DNA of 64,000 bases. Origin: Microcoleus vaginatus WJT46-NPBG5 (GTDB lineage Bacteria > Cyanobacteriota > Cyanobacteriia > Cyanobacteriales > Oscillatoriaceae). The notes below the pieces were generated by a model, which saw only the letters and a list, made by a program, of their open reading frames with translations, did no database searches and was not told the origin of the DNA. Each line of letters starts with the position of its first letter. Position 1 is the stretch's first letter. Shown piece after piece: positions 1-9,173 of the stretch. The position numbers and the translations under genes are program-made. The stretch lies in the NCBI GenBank assembly GCA_019359355.1, contig JAHHHM010000020.1:62001-126000 (forward strand), given 5' to 3'.

Positions 1-357
1 GGCAATGCCAGATACCCCCAGTTGCACCAGGTATCGCACGCCGGCGGGCACACCGCGCTGGTCATCTATAATGCCAACAATAGCCAGGGGTATGAGAATT
101 AGCCATAACCAACCTAAATTGGGGTAGATCAGTTGGTTGGGAAATGAGTCGGAAAAATAGCGAACTAAGATCGCCGCACTCCCACTGGTAAGTGCAAAAG
201 CAATAATAAACCCCAAACCGCCGCCGCGTGGGGTTGGCTGGGTGTGGGAACTACGCTCATTGGGGATATCAAGCAGCTGTTGATTGAAGCGTTGCTTAAT
301 CAGGCCAACGCTGAGCAGGCTAAGTAGAAAACTGGCCAATACCAGTATGAGGTACAT
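1..357 (-). CDS. Glycosyltransferase family 4 / WecA-MraY-like sugar-1-phosphate transferase, 3' part missing
   Basis: This is the first 119 codons of a membrane enzyme that would transfer a sugar-1-phosphate from a UDP-sugar to undecaprenyl phosphate, the first step in building a lipid-linked polysaccharide unit. The start ATG is at 357, with GAGGA a few bases upstream. The N-terminus is a hydrophobic helix. It is followed by the family signature DIPNERSSHTQPTPRGGG, the nucleotide-sugar loop of WbpL/WecA-type enzymes, then more membrane segments and an IIDDQRG motif with the paired aspartates typical of the family. The C-terminus lies beyond the window. It sits 8 nt downstream of the SDR gene and ends the minus-strand polysaccharide cluster seen here, so it is probably co-transcribed. 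The substrate sugar cannot be read from the sequence. Confidence 0.85.
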   Translation of the reverse strand, partial: MYLILVLASFLLSLLSVGLIKQRFNQQLLDIPNERSSHTQPTPRGGGLGFIIAFALTSGSAAILVRYFSDSFPNQLIYPNLGWLWLILIPLAIVGIIDDQRGVPAGVRYLVQLGVSGIA

Positions 358-365
358 GAGAATCC

Positions 366-1256
366 TCAAATAATTCCTTGGCTACGCAGTAACTCTACCT
401 CCTGCTGTAGTCCAACTTCCAGAGTTCGAGGGAAAAATTTGAGATCCCGTTGAGCAGCATCATGAGGATAGGCTTTATCTTCTTGTAGACGGAGGATTTG
501 TTCACGCCTCACAGGCGAACGTTGTCCTAGCAATGCTTCCAATCTTGTTGCAAACCATACACCCAAGTTGAGTGGGAAAGAAATTTGTCGAACCGGCTTG
601 CCAATCACTCTTGCCACCAACGCTAAAAGTTCTCGGAATGCTACTACACTCCCACCAGAAAGGTCGTAAGCACCTTGAATTTCTGGGCGTTGGTAGGCAG
701 CCAGAATCCCTTGAGCTAAATCATCTGCATGGACGGGTTGTAGCAAGCAATTACCAGGGCCAAAAACCGGAAAAAAGCCATAGCGGTTACAAAAAACGAT
801 CAGTTTGTGCAAGTTTAAATCGCGGTGCGAACCGTAGATCATTGTGGGGCGCAGTAAACAGGAAGAACCGGGATACTCAGCCAGTTGACTTTCAATATCT
901 TTGTAAATCGCTGAATATTGGTTGTATTGAGAATAAACGCCGGTGGTGCCAATGACGATCAATCGTGGAGCCTGTCCAGCTTTTTTTAAACTCTGGAGAA
1001 TAATGGGGATATGCCTGATTGAAGCAATGTGGATAATTGTTTCCGGCTTATCCACAGTCAGCAATTCGTCCCAGGTTTGGCTTGTGGAACTGTCACCTGT
1101 GAAGTAGTTGATATCTGCTTTTAAGTTTTCCAGAGAGCGAGTATCAGTGGTAGGACGGACTAAACAAACGATTTCAATATCTTTTTCGGATGCGGCAAGA
1201 CGCTCCATAAATAAAGAACCTGTCATGCCGGCGGCTCCAGTAACTAGAAGCTTCAT
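366..1256 (-). CDS. NAD-dependent epimerase/dehydratase (SDR family)
   Basis: A 296-aa Rossmann-fold protein of the extended/atypical SDR class. The N-terminus holds the dinucleotide-binding glycines GAAGMTG (residues 7-13). In the middle are a TTGVYS stretch and LLRPTMIYG, the usual SDR landmark after the active site. A clean YxxxK pair is not obvious (the stretch reads YSAIYKD), so catalysis may be atypical. It lies just upstream of the sugar-1-phosphate transferase gene and downstream of a GT4 gene on the same strand. This pairing is common in O-antigen loci, where such SDRs reduce or epimerise the 4-keto intermediate of an amino sugar. The exact reaction is not determined; nucleotide-sugar modification is inferred from family and context. 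Confidence 0.8.
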   Translation of the reverse strand: MKLLVTGAAGMTGSLFMERLAASEKDIEIVCLVRPTTDTRSLENLKADINYFTGDSSTSQTWDELLTVDKPETIIHIASIRHIPIILQSLKKAGQAPRLIVIGTTGVYSQYNQYSAIYKDIESQLAEYPGSSCLLRPTMIYGSHRDLNLHKLIVFCNRYGFFPVFGPGNCLLQPVHADDLAQGILAAYQRPEIQGAYDLSGGSVVAFRELLALVARVIGKPVRQISFPLNLGVWFATRLEALLGQRSPVRREQILRLQEDKAYPHDAAQRDLKFFPRTLEVGLQQEVELLRSQGII

Positions 1257-1289
1257 TAATTATTGATTTAACTCTACAACTGTGATCTT

Positions 1290-2441
1290 TTAAAGATTAG
1301 ACACTAAAAACTCATAGTAATCTACTAGAGCCTTAGTTATTCTCTCTTTTGGAAATTCTTCAATGGCCCTTCTGTAGGCATTAGCTGCCATTTCTTGCCT
1401 CAAAGAGATATCATCTGTTAACTGTAGCATTGCTTCAAAAATTGACTCTACATCGGCTGGTTTATGAAGCAATCCAGTGATATTTTCTTCAATCGCATCT
1501 GTTATGCCATAAATTTTTGATCCGATTGCCGGTAGCCCGACGGCTGCTGCCTCTATAATTACACTACCAAATCCTTCTCGGTAACTTGGTAAACATAAAA
1601 TATCTGATGCAGCCATATAATGCTCTGGTACATTCGTATAATCAACGAAAGTTATTCTGTCATAAAAACTCTCATATTGCTGTTTTATTGCCGGCACTAT
1701 CTCTTCTTCATCAGGCCCAACAATTAACAATTGTACTTCTTCTCTGATTTGACAAAGTTTAACAAAGGCTTGAGCCAGATCGAGAATTCCTTTATCACGA
1801 GTCAGTCTACCTAAAAATAAAAAAACTGTAGTTGATTCAGCAATTTTTAATTCATCTCTAATTTCACTTCTAGCAGTTTTATTATGAGCAAAACGTAAGG
1901 TATCTACTCCACTTATAGAGCCTTTCCCTAAAACCATAGATTGGTTTGGTTTAACAACATTTTCATCAATTAAAAAATTTTGCTGGGATAGGCTGTCTAC
2001 AAGAATGTTAGTCGAACAGAAGGCTATTATTTTATCTAAATTTTTAAATATATATCTGGATAGACCTGATCGAGTTACCCAAATTTGGCCGGTAAATGTA
2101 TGTATTCTAATTGGAACTTGCGTTAACATAGCAGCCATCATTGCCAACAGGCCGGCTTTAGGTGTAACTGAATGAACTACATCAAATTTATATTGAGAAA
2201 AAACTTGTAATAAATGCAGCAGTGCTTTAATATCTTTAACGATTGAAATTTTTCGTTCAATATAATTAGAAATTGTGTTAACTTTAATATCCATTGGATC
2301 AATAAAGTCAAAATTACTGGTGTTTGCCATGACAGTTACATCATATTTGTAACTGAGCGCTCTAATGTGGTCTAATAAAAACCATTTCATGGTTTTCTCC
2401 CCGCTAGAGACTATGATGCAAACTTTTTTTCTTTTATTCAT
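1290..2441 (-). CDS. Glycosyltransferase family 4 (GT-B fold)
   Basis: A 383-aa retaining glycosyltransferase with GT-B architecture. The N-terminal acceptor half has the segment VHSVTPKAGLLAMMAA, typical of WbpT/capM-like enzymes, and the C-terminal donor half has FLFLGRLTRDKGILDL and the E-x7-E motif EGFGSVIIE. It would add one sugar from a nucleotide-sugar donor to a lipid-linked oligosaccharide on the cytoplasmic face of the membrane. The start ATG overlaps the end of the upstream SDR gene by 8 nt (stop of that gene at 2434), so the two are translationally coupled. Base composition is more AT-rich than in the housekeeping genes of the window. Donor and linkage cannot be predicted. Confidence 0.88.
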   Translation of the reverse strand: MNKRKKVCIIVSSGEKTMKWFLLDHIRALSYKYDVTVMANTSNFDFIDPMDIKVNTISNYIERKISIVKDIKALLHLLQVFSQYKFDVVHSVTPKAGLLAMMAAMLTQVPIRIHTFTGQIWVTRSGLSRYIFKNLDKIIAFCSTNILVDSLSQQNFLIDENVVKPNQSMVLGKGSISGVDTLRFAHNKTARSEIRDELKIAESTTVFLFLGRLTRDKGILDLAQAFVKLCQIREEVQLLIVGPDEEEIVPAIKQQYESFYDRITFVDYTNVPEHYMAASDILCLPSYREGFGSVIIEAAAVGLPAIGSKIYGITDAIEENITGLLHKPADVESIFEAMLQLTDDISLRQEMAANAYRRAIEEFPKERITKALVDYYEFLVSNL

Positions 2442-3384
2442 GAAGCTTCTGTTTCCAATTCTCTACAAGCTGACGCAATCCATCTTCAATAGAGACTACA
2501 TGACTATACCCTAGTTCCCGCTCAATTTTCTCATTAGAGTACACACACCGATTTGTCAAAGCATCAATCCTTGATGCAGTGAGTGGTATTCTAGGCACTC
2601 TGCTAACAGAATGAACAAGCAGGCGTATTAAAGATTCTGGAAGCCGTAAAGTAGGTGTCGGCTTTTTTAGGGATTCAGAAATGATTGAAACAAAATTTTC
2701 CAGGCTACAATGATCAGACAAATTATAGATTTGCCCCTTAGCGTCAGGCATTGTTCCGCATCGAATTAAGGCATCAACCACATTATCCACATGAATATAA
2801 TTAGCCGATGCCCCCGGCTTTCCAATAAAAAAGAATAAGCCTTTATTTATCGTTGATATCATTTTAAATAACGATTGATTCGGCATATCCTGCCCATATA
2901 CATTAGAAGGGCGCAGAATGGAAAATTCTATTAAACCTTGATTGCCAGTTTTAATAACTAATTCGTCCGATTCAGTCTTAGTAGCTTCATAAATTCCTAC
3001 TGGGTTCCAAGGCGTATTTTCTGTTACAATCCCCGAAGATTGTGGCCCATAAACACCAACACTACTGAGCTGAACCCAACGTCCTATTCTACCGATAGCC
3101 GCATTTAGCAAGTTTTTTGTCCCTTCTACATGGACAGCCGGCATAGCAACTTCGTTTTTTACCTCTCCCGCACAATGATAAAGTACGTCGGCCCTATCAA
3201 GAAACGGAATTAAGTTTTCGGCAGTGTCGGTCAAGTTTGCGTGATAAAGATGAACTGTTTGTGGAAGTGCTGTGTTTGTTGGAGGGCGACGAGTCAAAAC
3301 TCGCACTGTATGTCCTTGTGCTAAATGCCTTAAAACTAAACGTTTCCCAATAAAGCCGGTTCCACCCGTGATTGCTATAATCAT
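2434..3384 (-). CDS. NAD-dependent epimerase/dehydratase (extended SDR)
   Basis: A 316-aa extended SDR. The cofactor loop GGTGFIG is at residues 7-13, the catalytic YxxxK occurs as YEATK after SSVGVYG, and the following landmark reads LRPSNVYG. The family acts on UDP- or dTDP-linked sugars (4-epimerases, 4,6-dehydratases, 4-reductases). The C-terminal half fits the 4-ketoreductase/epimerase type often found with WecA-like transferases. It overlaps the downstream GT4 gene by 8 nt and follows the GT2 gene at 3421 by 36 nt, so it belongs to the polysaccharide operon. Specific activity is inferred only from family and context. Confidence 0.85.
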   Translation of the reverse strand: MIIAITGGTGFIGKRLVLRHLAQGHTVRVLTRRPPTNTALPQTVHLYHANLTDTAENLIPFLDRADVLYHCAGEVKNEVAMPAVHVEGTKNLLNAAIGRIGRWVQLSSVGVYGPQSSGIVTENTPWNPVGIYEATKTESDELVIKTGNQGLIEFSILRPSNVYGQDMPNQSLFKMISTINKGLFFFIGKPGASANYIHVDNVVDALIRCGTMPDAKGQIYNLSDHCSLENFVSIISESLKKPTPTLRLPESLIRLLVHSVSRVPRIPLTASRIDALTNRCVYSNEKIERELGYSHVVSIEDGLRQLVENWKQKLHE

Positions 3385-3420
3385 AACTTTTGACTTCTAA
3401 AGGGAGGTTTATTTTCATTT

Positions 3421-4290
3421 CTATTTGGTCCAAATTGGTGGACGCCCCGTTATTTTTCTATAAAAATCTGCCAAATATGTGGTTGCGCTTTCGCCGAGCG
3501 TAGAACGCAAAGATAGGTAAGTATAGACTAATAAACCTCGCATAACTTCTGTGTAAGATATGAGCAATCCATTTTTGCGTCTACACTTTATAGTCTCGCG
3601 ATGTGTGACAATCATATTATCCAACGTGCTGCTCATTCCTCCCATTCGCACTCCTGTCACTATGATATCTTCAATGTAGTATGCGTTTCTCTGTTTTAAC
3701 TCCCGCAATAAAAACTCGTAATCACCACAAATTTTAAATGAGGTATCAAAGTTCCCATGCTCTTCAAAAAGAGAACGATGATTGAATATCCCCGGATAAG
3801 CAAGACACATTTCGTACAAAAACTTATTTTTTATTTGATTCCAAGGCAGGTTCTGAGTCATGATAACCTGGCTATCTTTTAGGCTGATAAAATTATTTTT
3901 TCCATAAACTACTCTGAAATCTGGCAAAGCTTTATTAAGTTGAGGCACAATTTTTTCAAGCACATCCAATGTCCAAAAATAATCATCTGCTCCTAGGAAA
4001 CAAATCCACTCACCCTTTGCGTGTTTTAGTCCTTTATTCCATGAACTATAAAGTCCGCTATTGGGTTGGCTTTCCCAATAAGCAATTTGCTCATCATACT
4101 TTTTGATAATATTAAGTGTATTATCTGTAGAACCATCATTAATTATTATGTATTCTACATTTTTGTAAGACTGATTAATGACTGATTGGATGGTTTGCTC
4201 TAAGTATTCTTCTCCATTAAGAACTGCTGTAATGACTGAAATTAAAGGTTGTTCAGTCACAGATTCACTTAATACTTGCTGATTGAACAT
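3421..4290 (-). CDS. Glycosyltransferase family 2
   Basis: A 289-aa inverting GT-A glycosyltransferase. The N-terminal part reads ISVITAVLNGEEYLEQTI followed by IIINDGSTDNT, the GT2 nucleotide-binding signature. GADDYF supplies the DxD-like metal/donor-binding aspartates near residue 105. The C-terminal region carries a CGDYEFLLR segment, the acceptor-side motif of WcaA-like enzymes. A good Shine-Dalgarno (AGAGGA) precedes the ATG at 4290. It lies between the polymerase gene and the SDR gene of the polysaccharide cluster. It is clearly AT-rich (poly-A/T runs in and around it), unlike the GC-richer aminotransferase and Gfo/Idh genes of the same cluster. Confidence 0.88.
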   Translation of the reverse strand: MFNQQVLSESVTEQPLISVITAVLNGEEYLEQTIQSVINQSYKNVEYIIINDGSTDNTLNIIKKYDEQIAYWESQPNSGLYSSWNKGLKHAKGEWICFLGADDYFWTLDVLEKIVPQLNKALPDFRVVYGKNNFISLKDSQVIMTQNLPWNQIKNKFLYEMCLAYPGIFNHRSLFEEHGNFDTSFKICGDYEFLLRELKQRNAYYIEDIIVTGVRMGGMSSTLDNMIVTHRETIKCRRKNGLLISYTEVMRGLLVYTYLSLRSTLGESATTYLADFYRKITGRPPIWTK

Positions 4291-4400
4291 TTAGTTTTCC
4301 TCTTTTATTCTCAACTTAAGTTAAAATTTCCAATGTATCTAATTACTGAAAATAGATACTACCATAAAAAAGCAAAAATACAAAATAATAAAATTTTTGT

Positions 4401-5759
4401 TTAAACTCCATACCTTTGCTCTTGGGAATGATTTCGTTTACCTCGCTGCTTGATAATCAAGTAAAAAATGAAAGTAGAAATTCCAAATCCAAAAGATACA
4501 ATAGTTGAGTAGAGTGGGTTGCTGATTAAACTTATAATGCCGTAAAAGTTGATCAGTATGCCTATAAATCTTAGCCGAGGCTCAATATTGTTTAACAAGC
4601 GATCAGCAAACGACGCAATGATACAATATACTACAGAAACCATGAATACCCCTAATAACCCAGCTCCTGAGAAACCTATAGCTAAAAAACAAGCATTTGC
4701 ACCAAAACGTGTACCTGTCATGGCTTCTGCTACATCATGAAAGCCAACATCGCCACCATTTGGTACAATTCCATACATTTGAAATGCTTCAAGTAGACCC
4801 CGATAAGGATAGGTTTCTGGGAAAAGATAATAGTAATAACTGCTAGTTCCAGCCGGCACGATTAAGGCCCGATCTAGCAGTAGACCTACTCCTTCCCAAA
4901 AATCACCCCCACTAATTGCAGAAAAGAGGAATCCACCAGTTGCAATTATAGATAAAAATATGGAAATGACCAAGTAAGGTTTTTTCCAGTGAAGAAAATA
5001 AAGTTCTATATTATTGCCTTTATAATTATAAATAAACATAGCCATGATCATTAGCACAAAAATATAGAAAAACATAAATCTATGAGCAAAAGTTAGGCAT
5101 ATCACAACAATTAAAGCATAAGCTACTGAAAACGTAATCCAATATAATATTTGCGGTTTCTTGCTGAGCTTACGATTAGCTGCATAGTAAACAGAAGTAA
5201 ATAATATAATGGGAAGCAAATAATTAGTTGATATGGTTGCCCATCCAAGCCCTTTACCGGATTCTACAAAAGCTGCTGCGATATCAAGTCTAGTTTCGTA
5301 GTATTGACCTATACTACCCAGACTGGAAAAGATAGCACCCAGGTAAGATATACCTCCTGAAAATAGCATAAATCTTAAAATACTAATAGTCCCTACTACT
5401 AAAAATAACCAAAACCATAAATTTGCGTATTTTTTTCTTTTAATTATTTTAATTAAATGAAAAATATTTTTTTGCTTTCTATTTTTATAGAAACCTTGTA
5501 ATTGGAATATACTAGATGTTAAAATAAATATTACCATAGAAAAAAAAGAAACCCAAATAGTTTCAAGATCAGATGATTTTGAAAAATCACTATAAGTAAT
5601 AGCAATGAAAGGTATAGTAGCTCCATTTGTAATTACAGTCGCCATACTAGAAATATGCAAAAGACGAAGTTTGCCTGTAACAACCATCGCTTTTCCTGTC
5701 CAGAATATGTATCCTAAACAAACAAGCAAGATTCCTAATGTTATTGATAATGGTGGCAT
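4401..5759 (-). CDS. O-antigen polymerase-like (Wzy-type) membrane protein
   Basis: A 452-aa integral membrane protein with roughly ten to twelve hydrophobic helices spread along the chain and a longer periplasmic loop (around residues 275-345) containing the motif SSYYYYLFPETYPYRG. This topology and the position among glycosyltransferases and a flippase fit an oligosaccharide repeat-unit polymerase (Wzy/EpsG-like). Such enzymes join lipid-linked repeat units on the periplasmic face in the Wzx/Wzy pathway. Sequence conservation in this class is poor, so the call rests on topology and context. The gene is very AT-rich and has about 110-180 nt gaps on both sides, as often seen for recently exchanged polymerase genes. 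Confidence 0.7.
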   Translation of the reverse strand: MPPLSITLGILLVCLGYIFWTGKAMVVTGKLRLLHISSMATVITNGATIPFIAITYSDFSKSSDLETIWVSFFSMVIFILTSSIFQLQGFYKNRKQKNIFHLIKIIKRKKYANLWFWLFLVVGTISILRFMLFSGGISYLGAIFSSLGSIGQYYETRLDIAAAFVESGKGLGWATISTNYLLPIILFTSVYYAANRKLSKKPQILYWITFSVAYALIVVICLTFAHRFMFFYIFVLMIMAMFIYNYKGNNIELYFLHWKKPYLVISIFLSIIATGGFLFSAISGGDFWEGVGLLLDRALIVPAGTSSYYYYLFPETYPYRGLLEAFQMYGIVPNGGDVGFHDVAEAMTGTRFGANACFLAIGFSGAGLLGVFMVSVVYCIIASFADRLLNNIEPRLRFIGILINFYGIISLISNPLYSTIVSFGFGISTFIFYLIIKQRGKRNHSQEQRYGV

Positions 5760-5937
5760 AAAATTATAAATATAAAGGATGTTTTGAGCGAACTAACTGC
5801 ACTATAAACTTAATTTTTTGCTCCATTACTTATTTTTTTTTGCTCTTCTATGACAAGTTAACCTATACTAATCCAACCTTTCTCCAAATTCCAATGTTCA
5901 TTATCTATAAGGTTTAAAGCTACTAAGGTTATTACGT

Positions 5938-7191
5938 TCAGGCTGGCTGAGATATGAGGTCTGTAAACAACGCCGAATAGCGGTTGGCCTGGAGTTCTTG
6001 GGTAAATTCCTGTTCTGTTTTCTCACGGGCACGATTACAAAGCTTTATCCATCGCTCTTTATCTTCTAGTACCCATAGAATCCCTTTAGCTAAGTCATCC
6101 ACTTCAAACGGGTGTGCTAAATAGCCATTTCGCTGATGCTCAATCATATCAGGCATACCTCCAATTTTAAAAGCCACACAGGGGGTGCCGCAAGCCAGGG
6201 ATTCCATTACTGTATTAGGCAAGTTATCTTCACTTGAAGGCGCAACAAACACATCTGCGGCAGCATAAACTAATGCTAAGGAAATATCGTCATTCAATTT
6301 ACCTAAGTAATGGCACTTAAAACCTAAATCGGCAGGATGACTGGGTTGAGAGGCACCAAAAATAACCAGTTCAATTCCTTCACCCCTTCCTGAGTGACTA
6401 AGGCTTCGTAAAGCCGACTGTAGCAGATGAAATCCCTTACGAGGATCACTGGTAGCATTCGAGGCCCCAAAAAGGACAAGATGTTTATCTTGCGGTAAGT
6501 TTAAGCGTTCTCTTGCTAAACGTTTATCAACAGGCTTGTATTGCCGGCTATCAAGTCCATAGGGAATCACTTCTATGCGTGCATTTTTGAGCAGAGAGCT
6601 AGAATGAGCGCACTGAGCTAACCAATGACTAGGAGTAACAATGGTTAAGTTTAAGTCTCTCCAAGCTTTAGCCTTGCGTTGCCATACCCAGCGTGATAAA
6701 TCCTTGTCTTGGTGACTGCCGAGTTGAGGGCAAGCACCACAGGACTCTTGATAGCGGATGCAATCTCGATTATAGTGACAACCGCCGGTGAAAGCCGACA
6801 TATCATGCAAAGTCCATACAATGGGCTTACTTAGTTGAGGCAGCGTTTCAATTCGCATGAATCCACCCCAGACCCCGTGCAGGTTAATTACATCTGGGTC
6901 GAGTTGTGCAACTTTAGAAGCAATCTGATCTGGAAGCCACAGGAGCGAGTAAAGGGTGCGTTCTCGTTTAGAGTAAAGCGCTAATGGCAATAAGTCTAGG
7001 GTTGGTCTCAACATGGCGAAACCAATCCCTCTCTTAGTCTGCGGGGCGATCACTGTTTCGTCATCACTTTGTTTAGCCTGCACCAACATCTGCGAGTTGA
7101 CACCCATCTGCCGCAAACCCCTATGCAGCCGATAGGCAGCACGGGCTGCCCCGCCAGAAATGTCATAAATGCTGAGAAGCAAAGGCTTCAT
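5938..7191 (-). CDS. Glycosyltransferase family 4
   Basis: A 417-aa GT-B glycosyltransferase. The N-terminus reads LLSIYDISGGAARAAYRLHRGL, the acceptor-domain start of WcaC/colanic-type GT4 enzymes. A cysteine-rich loop around residues 130-160 (GGCHYNRDCIRYQESCGACP) is characteristic of this subgroup and may be structural. The donor domain has LVLFGASNATSDPRKG and ends with SSEDNLPNTVMESLACGTPC, holding the family E-x7-E pair. The start codon overlaps the stop of the upstream methyltransferase by 4 nt (ATGA), so translation is coupled. It acts in polysaccharide assembly; the sugar transferred is unknown. Confidence 0.88.
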   Translation of the reverse strand: MKPLLLSIYDISGGAARAAYRLHRGLRQMGVNSQMLVQAKQSDDETVIAPQTKRGIGFAMLRPTLDLLPLALYSKRERTLYSLLWLPDQIASKVAQLDPDVINLHGVWGGFMRIETLPQLSKPIVWTLHDMSAFTGGCHYNRDCIRYQESCGACPQLGSHQDKDLSRWVWQRKAKAWRDLNLTIVTPSHWLAQCAHSSSLLKNARIEVIPYGLDSRQYKPVDKRLARERLNLPQDKHLVLFGASNATSDPRKGFHLLQSALRSLSHSGRGEGIELVIFGASQPSHPADLGFKCHYLGKLNDDISLALVYAAADVFVAPSSEDNLPNTVMESLACGTPCVAFKIGGMPDMIEHQRNGYLAHPFEVDDLAKGILWVLEDKERWIKLCNRAREKTEQEFTQELQANRYSALFTDLISQPA

Positions 7192-7997
7192 GGTTTAATT
7201 CCTTCCATGAACAAAGAATCAGGTTTACGAATTTTGCCCTCAATAATATCCAAATTATAACTGTTGAAATCTAGAATACGACTTTCATCAGCGCGACAGA
7301 CACGCACATCTAAAAATCCTGTTTTTTCAAGAAGGCGCTGTAGGGAAAAGCGGTCATACATCCAGCGATGGATTTCACCTGAATTGCGAAAAATACCCTC
7401 TTTAAAAGCAAGTTGGGCTTCTCGACCCGCACTCAGCGCTACTAAGCTTCCCGCTATCCAGGTTCGCAATTTTTGTAGATACCAAACAGCGTTCTTAGAT
7501 TTTATTTTTTCCCACATTGATTTCTGATGAGCTTCTGCTTCAAACCCTACTCGGGAGCGTACAAAGTCTTTATTTGTAATATCAGGGCTGCTAAAGTAAC
7601 GATACCATTCACCACCGGGATAATTACGGACGGTTTGATCATACATCTCTAGCATCATCCAGTCATAGTCTGGTTCTGCCTCAGTAATTCCACTTCCTAC
7701 CCGCTCAAGAGCATCAAGATAATTCCTAACTATCGATTCTAAATCGGGAACAACCAATCTCGCTACTCCTCCCGGTTTGAGAACTCGCCAACACTCAGAA
7801 ACTAAATTTTTAGCCTCTTCTTTTGTCAAATGTTCTAAAACGTGGCTGCTGTAACAGGCATCAAAGCAGTTATCTAAATAAGGCAATTTTTTACGAATGT
7901 CATACCTTTGAACATCTGGCGATTGAGGAGAAAAGTCAATATTTGTCCAAGCAAGATGAAATGTAGAACCGCAACCTACGTTTAAAAGTTTACTCAT
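7188..7997 (-). CDS. SAM-dependent methyltransferase (class I, Methyltransf_11-like)
   Basis: A 269-aa class I methyltransferase. Motif I is LLNVGCGSTFHLAWTNID at the very N-terminus. Motif II/post-I is FDACYSSHVLEHL and motif III is RVLKPGGVARLVVPDL. The C-terminal half is a helical region with many aromatic residues that probably holds the acceptor. It overlaps the downstream GT4 gene by 4 nt (ATGA) and is separated from the upstream methyltransferase by only 2 nt. Such proteins in exopolysaccharide loci methylate a sugar hydroxyl, or sometimes cap the chain; this role is inferred from position. Confidence 0.82.
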   Translation of the reverse strand: MSKLLNVGCGSTFHLAWTNIDFSPQSPDVQRYDIRKKLPYLDNCFDACYSSHVLEHLTKEEAKNLVSECWRVLKPGGVARLVVPDLESIVRNYLDALERVGSGITEAEPDYDWMMLEMYDQTVRNYPGGEWYRYFSSPDITNKDFVRSRVGFEAEAHQKSMWEKIKSKNAVWYLQKLRTWIAGSLVALSAGREAQLAFKEGIFRNSGEIHRWMYDRFSLQRLLEKTGFLDVRVCRADESRILDFNSYNLDIIEGKIRKPDSLFMEGIKP

Positions 7998-7999
7998 TT

Positions 8000-8950
8000 T
8001 TATTTTTTTATCTTACGATAGACACTTGTTACAGAAATCCCTCTAGGCATCAACTCATAACTCGTTAAACCATTTACAGTAATTGGGGAAATTATTTTAC
8101 TCAATACATTTACAATTTTATTTCTGAAACTATTATCTATATTTTTATGAGGAATTTTAAATAAATTAAAAAAACTATTTTTTATAACGGCCTGAGCATA
8201 AACTTTTTTTTGAAGCAACTGGAGAGGTTCATGCCAAATTTCTACAAGCTCTAGCGGAAAATAACGGGCGATATTTTTAAGCGCTTGATCAGACCATCTC
8301 GTAACATGATGGGGTGGCATATCCAAAATAAAATTAGACACGTATTTGGAGTAAGAGTCTACACTAGGAACAGAATATATTAAAAGACCTCCTGGCTTTA
8401 AACAGCGAGTGCTAGATTCTATGAATGAATAAACTTCCTCAACATGTTCTAAAACTTGAAATGCACAAACCACATTATAAGTATTGGTATTTTCAATCGC
8501 GTGCGTTTGAATTGATTCATTTTTTATACAAATTCCCTCTTTAGCAGCAAGATTTGTTGCTTCTTTGCTAAATTCAAGACCTACATAATCTCTAGTTGAA
8601 AGTTTTTTTAGAAAAGCTCCTTTACCACTCCCTATTTCCAAAACAACATCTGAGTCTTTTACGAATTGCTTAGCGTACTCATATTCGGGCTTATCATCCA
8701 TGTAATACCAATCAAATTTTTGAAGCTTTTCATAAAAAGCTTCCGAGCCACTCATCAAAGGGAAGAAAAACCTTAAGTCTGAATCAATACAGTGATAAAA
8801 GCCTATCTCCTTTATACTCTTAAATTCTTTAGAAACATCAAACTTTAATTGTTTATTGTAAATATTAATTATATCTTTTACTTTTATTTTCTCTATTAGC
8901 ACTACTTCTGAGCTACTACTAAGGGGACAAACTAATTTTTTCATTTCCAT
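8000..8950 (-). CDS. SAM-dependent methyltransferase (class I), sugar-modifying type
   Basis: A 316-aa protein. An N-terminal domain of about 95 residues is followed by a class I methyltransferase core: VLEIGSGKGAFLKKL (SAM loop), then VVCAFQVLEHVEEVYSFI and CLKPGGLLIYSVPSVDS. The sequence PPHHVTRW after the core is a landmark of this polysaccharide-associated subgroup. The gene is notably AT-rich compared with its neighbours. It starts the short methyltransferase-methyltransferase-GT4 run in which all genes touch or overlap, so it is probably co-translated with them. O-methylation of a sugar is the likely reaction, inferred from family and context. Confidence 0.8.
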   Translation of the reverse strand: MEMKKLVCPLSSSSEVVLIEKIKVKDIINIYNKQLKFDVSKEFKSIKEIGFYHCIDSDLRFFFPLMSGSEAFYEKLQKFDWYYMDDKPEYEYAKQFVKDSDVVLEIGSGKGAFLKKLSTRDYVGLEFSKEATNLAAKEGICIKNESIQTHAIENTNTYNVVCAFQVLEHVEEVYSFIESSTRCLKPGGLLIYSVPSVDSYSKYVSNFILDMPPHHVTRWSDQALKNIARYFPLELVEIWHEPLQLLQKKVYAQAVIKNSFFNLFKIPHKNIDNSFRNKIVNVLSKIISPITVNGLTSYELMPRGISVTSVYRKIKK

Positions 8951-9173
8951 TCTTTTTTAACCCAATACTAATACAACCGTTGAACAAAAGATGAGAAGAA
9001 CTTTTTTTGCGTTTCTATAAGATAATATCTATAACCTAATTAATTTATAAGAATTTACACGCATTATTTTACCTTTGTCATAATCCTATCTGTAATTTTT
9101 AACAAATTTAACCCTGGCGATTTTTTATTTCTCTGTTGAAGTTAAAGACTTCATCAACCTCAATAAAAAAGCA